From contig CAMLLA010000041.1 in assembly GCA_946480525.1 (NCBI GenBank), positions 1 to 16,152 on the forward strand: a DNA stretch of 16,152 bases, in the 5' to 3' direction. Position numbers and translations under genes: made by a program. Below, piece after piece: positions 13,791 to 16,152 of the stretch. Source of the DNA: an uncultured Asticcacaulis sp. (GTDB lineage: Bacteria; Pseudomonadota; Alphaproteobacteria; Caulobacterales; Caulobacteraceae). How positions within the stretch are numbered: the stretch's first letter is position 1; every line of letters begins with the position of its first letter. The notes below the pieces were generated by a model, which saw only the letters and a program-made list of their open reading frames with translations, searched no databases and was not told where the DNA came from.

Positions 13791-14539
13791 TCGGTTTAGA
13801 TAAATTTCGCAGCTTCTTCGCCGGCGAAGAAGACCATTATGCGATTATCGGCGGCAGCGCCTGCGACATCATCTTCGACGCGGCTGGCCTGGACTTTAGG
13901 GCGACGAAAGACATCGACATGGTCATCTGTGTCGAGGTCATGGCGCCTGAATTCGCCGGCAAGTTTGTCGCTTTCCTGCAGGCAGGTGGCTACGAGGTCT
14001 ACCAGCGTTCCGATGGCAAGCGGCAATTCCATCGTTTCCAAAAGCCGAAAGACGCCGCCTTCCCATTCATGATCGAGCTGTTCTCGCGCACGCCGGAAGG
14101 ATTTGATCTCCCAAACGATGCGGTCCTGGCGCCAGTACCCGTCGAGGACGATGCCCTAAGCCTGTCGGCCATTCTGCTTGACGGCGATTATTATGAAGCC
14201 CTTCAGGCCAACAGGCGAGTAGAAGACGGCGTATCCATTTTGGACGAGCGCCTCCTTATTCCATTCAAGGCCAGGGCATTCCTCGATTTATCCGAACGCA
14301 AGGCGGCAGGCGATCGGGTCGACCAGAAAACGATCGACAAGCATATGCGCGATGTCTTCCGCCTGATCCAACTCATCCCGCCTGACGAACGCGTTGGGCT
14401 CCCTTCCGCCATTCAAGGAGACATGGCCAGATTTGTCGGAGCTGTTGCTGACGCCAGTGCGTTTGATCCGAAGAGCGTGAAGCTACCTTTCACCCTGACT
14501 GATGGGCTAGATCTAATTCGCCGCATCTATTCCATTTGA
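13784..14539 (+). CDS. AbiEii-like nucleotidyltransferase, likely toxin
   Basis: A 251-residue protein with the nucleotidyltransferase signature IIGGSACDIIF (Gly23-Gly24-Ser25), followed by RATKDIDMVI with metal-binding Asp43 and Asp45, and a later strand FMIELFS whose Glu98 could be the third carboxylate. In the C-terminal half, IPFKARAFLDLSERK (Lys162) and KHMRDVFRL (Lys186, Asp190) resemble the KxxA...DxxxL motifs of AbiEii/AbiGii toxins. Such toxins transfer nucleotides, in known cases to tRNA; the substrate here is unknown. The start is a TTG at 13784 inside the overlap TTGGTAG with the upstream gene, implying coupling and low toxin yield; no better start was found before the GGS motif. 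The gene pair and operator indicate a type IV-like toxin-antitoxin or phage-defence module. Confidence 0.75.
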   Translation: MVVGLDKFRSFFAGEEDHYAIIGGSACDIIFDAAGLDFRATKDIDMVICVEVMAPEFAGKFVAFLQAGGYEVYQRSDGKRQFHRFQKPKDAAFPFMIELFSRTPEGFDLPNDAVLAPVPVEDDALSLSAILLDGDYYEALQANRRVEDGVSILDERLLIPFKARAFLDLSERKAAGDRVDQKTIDKHMRDVFRLIQLIPPDERVGLPSAIQGDMARFVGAVADASAFDPKSVKLPFTLTDGLDLIRRIYSI

Positions 14540-14567
14540 ATGCGCTATTTCAGAAGATTGACCGCTT

Positions 14568-14581
14568 TCACCGTTCGGTGA
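14568..14581. terminator. Weak hairpin between convergent genes
   Basis: TCACCG and CGGTGA face each other over a TT loop at 14568-14581, midway between the converging nucleotidyltransferase and resolvase genes. There is no T tract, so a terminator role is uncertain; a recombinase sub-site is an alternative. Confidence 0.25.
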
Positions 14582-14664
14582 CCGTTGAGAAGCTGATAAG
14601 ATATCCAAGGGATAGAGTTTAAAGCTACACCGTCGCGTAAGCAAGGAAGATGGAAGCGCATTCT

Positions 14665-15228
14665 TCATAGCGCCGATCGTCCGCCCGGGAAATGGCGATA
14701 AAGCGTTGATGAGGCGACGCCCATCTTTTCAGCGACTTGGTCCATCGTGATTTCAGGGTCTGTCATCATAGCCTTTGCGGCCTTGATGTCCTGGGCGGTT
14801 AGGGCAGGGGGGCGGCCACCGCGCCGGCCACGGGCACGCGCGGCCGCCAAGCCAGCGGATGTACGCTCGCGGATCAGTGCACGCTCGAACTCGGCCAAAG
14901 CGCCGAAAATCTGGAACACTAACCTCCCTCCGGATGTGGTGGTGTCTATGGCCTCGGTCAGCGATCGGAATTTGACGCCGCGGTCATCTAGGCCTTCGAC
15001 CGTCTCGATGAGCTGTTTCAGGGAGCGGGCCAGTCGATCCAGCCGCCAGACTATGAGCGTATCACCCGAGCGGGCTATATCGAGCGCGCGCGCCAGCTCG
15101 GGCCGGTCACGCTGCGCACCGGACGCCTGTTCAACAAAAACCCGCTCGCAGCCGGCTGCCTGCAGAGCGTCGATCTGCAGGGCGGGATTTTGGTCAAGGG
15201 TCGAGACGCGGGCGTAACCGATCAGCAT
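14665..15228 (-). CDS. Serine recombinase (resolvase/invertase family)
   Basis: A 187-residue small serine recombinase. The N-terminal catalytic domain has YARVSTLDQN with nucleophile Ser9, GAQRDRPELARAL, and the arginine motif WRLDRLARS (61-69). The long E helix includes GRLVFQIFGALAEFERALIRERT (101-123). After the basic linker ARARGRRGGRPP comes a C-terminal helix-turn-helix (about 145-181) ending VASSTLYRHFPGGR. Its length fits Tn3-type resolvases and Hin/Gin-type invertases. On a plasmid the likely job is resolving multimers or a transposon cointegrate; no transposase lies in the window. It overlaps the small WGR gene upstream by 7 bp, so the two were probably co-transcribed. No res site with three clear sub-sites was identified. 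Confidence 0.95.
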   Translation of the reverse strand: MLIGYARVSTLDQNPALQIDALQAAGCERVFVEQASGAQRDRPELARALDIARSGDTLIVWRLDRLARSLKQLIETVEGLDDRGVKFRSLTEAIDTTTSGGRLVFQIFGALAEFERALIRERTSAGLAAARARGRRGGRPPALTAQDIKAAKAMMTDPEITMDQVAEKMGVASSTLYRHFPGGRSAL

Positions 15229-15463
15229 GCCGGGTCTCCGAGGTCGGCATAGCCGCGCTTGATTTTCTGATTGTGCAGATGATCCATGAAGGCGAGGGCA
15301 GGGGAGGGGGCGTCAAACCACACCTCGCGCTTTTGGCCTTCCGACCCCAGCGCCGGACCACGGCCCACTGCCCGAACAGGGTAGGCTCCAGAGACAATTC
15401 ATAGAAGCGGTCCATGTTCCGGTTAACGTCGACACGGCGCAGAATGCGAGGCAGCATTCCCAT
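15222..15463 (-). pseudogene. Small WGR-domain gene with one-base frameshift
   Basis: From the ATG at 15463 the first frame reads MGMLPRILRRVDVNRNMDRF, YELSLEPTLFGQWAVVRRWGR: the first half of a WGR domain, a DNA-end or nucleic-acid binding fold. Near 15335-15343 the frame breaks. The other frame continues GQKREVWFDAPSPALAFMDH, LHNQKIKRGY and DLGDPAC to a TGA at 15222, exactly the second half of the domain (pattern GQxxxxxF...A...L...K..RGY). One missing base after WGR would explain it. The intact protein would be about 80 residues, as in stand-alone WGR proteins. GGGAG lies 11 nt before the ATG. Its TGA overlaps the resolvase start. Decay or a sequencing error are both possible. Confidence 0.75.
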
Positions 15464-16006
15464 TAAACCGATTTCTCCCAAAACTCATGAGTAGGGTGGG
15501 GGTATTCGGAGTAGGTTTCAAGACATAGTTTTAGGAAATTATGACACCATTAAAAATGGATGAAGGGTAGGCATTGCAGAAGCCTCCGAAAAACGACCGT
15601 TTTTAATAGGCCGCATAGCAGCCTTTGGCCCTTAGCCGACTTTGGGGCCACTTACCGACCTAGCAAAAGCGGAAGTGAATTCGGCTGAAATTACTCCGAC
15701 GCAATTTTTGCCGGCCGCGGGCGGGTCTCTGTGCCGTAGATTTTGGTCAAAGGGCGCTACTCGACCACACTCGACCCAGGTCAGAAAACGGACGTCAAAC
15801 ATTTCGACCGACGATTCTCGGCCGCCATCTAAGTGCGCTTTTGACAACAGAAAGCACCTTACCCTACGACCGGACGCTTTTGTCTAAAGTCCACCGAAAT
15901 TCGCGTCCATTCAGATTGCCACGGTTGCGGCATCGCGTTAGCGTGTTAACCATAGATTATTTCGAGCGTTACGATTTCAGGCCCGTTTCAAATTAAGGGA
16001 TTGCCT
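15464..16006. other. Intergenic stretch without a recognisable gene
   Basis: About 540 bp with no reading frame that looks real; the only open frames are short, start with TTG and lack family-like patterns. A small A/T palindrome (AAAAACG/CGTTTTT) lies around 15593-15608. The last 20 bp hold the ribosome binding site of the RTX gene. Confidence 0.5.
15995..16000 (+). promoter_or_regulatory. Ribosome binding site of the RTX gene
   Basis: AAGGGA lies 6 nt before the ATG at 16007 and supports that start. Confidence 0.6.
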
Positions 16007-16152
16007 ATGACCACCTACACCGGGACGGCGGATGCGGACTACTTCTTCGGGACGAACGAGGCGGACAATGCGTCCGGCCTGGGCGGGGATGATCTTCTGA
16101 GGGGGGGATCGGTGATGATACACTCAATGGCGGTGACGGTAATGACACTTTG
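16007..16152 (+). pseudogene. 5' end of an RTX calcium-binding repeat protein, frameshifted and cut by window edge
   Basis: The first frame reads MTTYTGTADADYFFGTNEAD, NASGLGGDDLLRGG, the usual opening of haemolysin-type calcium-binding (RTX) repeat proteins. It then leaves register at a run of seven G (16101-16107). In the adjacent frame the repeats resume at 16108 as IGDDTLNGGDGNDTL, matching the GGxGxDxUx nonapeptide. Eight G would keep the whole protein in frame. The protein is probably a secreted adhesin, enzyme or surface-layer-like protein; RTX proteins are usually type I secretion substrates, so a tie to the plasmid T2SS is not implied. Whether the one-base loss is decay, phase variation or a homopolymer sequencing error cannot be told from this sequence. 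Confidence 0.75.

Noticed and set aside
14540..14664. res site of the serine recombinase
   Set aside because: Only one short 6-bp palindrome was visible; three ordered dyad sub-sites were not found.
15632..15847. Small minus-strand open frame of 71 codons
   Set aside because: Starts with TTG, no ribosome site, no family-like pattern.
1..16152. tRNA or rRNA genes
   Set aside because: No cloverleaf with a GGTTCGAATCC-type arm and no conserved rRNA segment was seen on either strand by eye.

Overview
The window looks like part of a plasmid (or chromid) from an alphaproteobacterium, most probably Sphingomonadales. The reasons are a replication initiator resembling the RPA family with a direct-repeat (iteron) origin, a linked ParA/ribbon-helix-helix partition pair, and a compact type II secretion (T2SS) gene order. 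The taxon is inferred from gene content, not proven. Coding DNA on the left is GC-rich; the replication and non-coding parts are clearly more AT-rich.

Region 1 (1-7455) is one long leftward T2SS operon. In transcription order it reads GspI-like and GspJ-like minor pseudopilins, short GspL, GspM, a GspC/PilP-like protein, secretin GspD, GspK-like minor pseudopilin, major pseudopilin GspG, prepilin peptidase GspO, and ATPase GspE, which runs off the left edge. Nearly all junctions overlap by 4 bp (ATGA or GTGA) or more, so the genes are probably translationally coupled. A plausible promoter lies at 7427-7455. GspF is not in the window. Divergent from the operon (7467-8174) is a single-pass TonB/TolA-like protein with the SxxxH transmembrane motif, a candidate energy-coupling partner for the envelope system.

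Region 2 (8175-10334) is almost gene-free but rich in cis-acting structure. It holds a perfect 17-bp inverted repeat, a pair of ~120-190-bp imperfect inverted repeats flanking about 0.85 kb, a cluster of GGTAAG/CTTACC motifs between them, a decayed small gene with a strong ribosome binding site and hairpin, and then a recognisable origin: an AT-rich stretch, nine direct iterons of consensus GTCACTGATCCCCCGAT, and a perfect DnaA box.

Region 3 (10335-12520) is the leftward parA - RHH partner - repA maintenance operon. Upstream of parA is a GATAGCT repeat cluster bracketed by a 14-bp inverted repeat, the likely centromere/operator.

Region 4 (12734-14539) is a two-gene rightward module, a winged-helix regulator and an AbiEii-like nucleotidyltransferase. 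It sits behind a perfect 15-bp palindromic operator and is very probably a type IV-like toxin-antitoxin or phage-defence pair.

Region 5 (14665-16152) has a leftward serine resolvase preceded by a small WGR-domain gene that carries a one-base frameshift. After about 540 bp without a clear gene comes the start of a rightward RTX (calcium-binding repeat) protein, frameshifted at a run of seven G and cut by the right edge. Two single-base frameshifts within 800 bp may be real decay, phase variation or sequencing errors.
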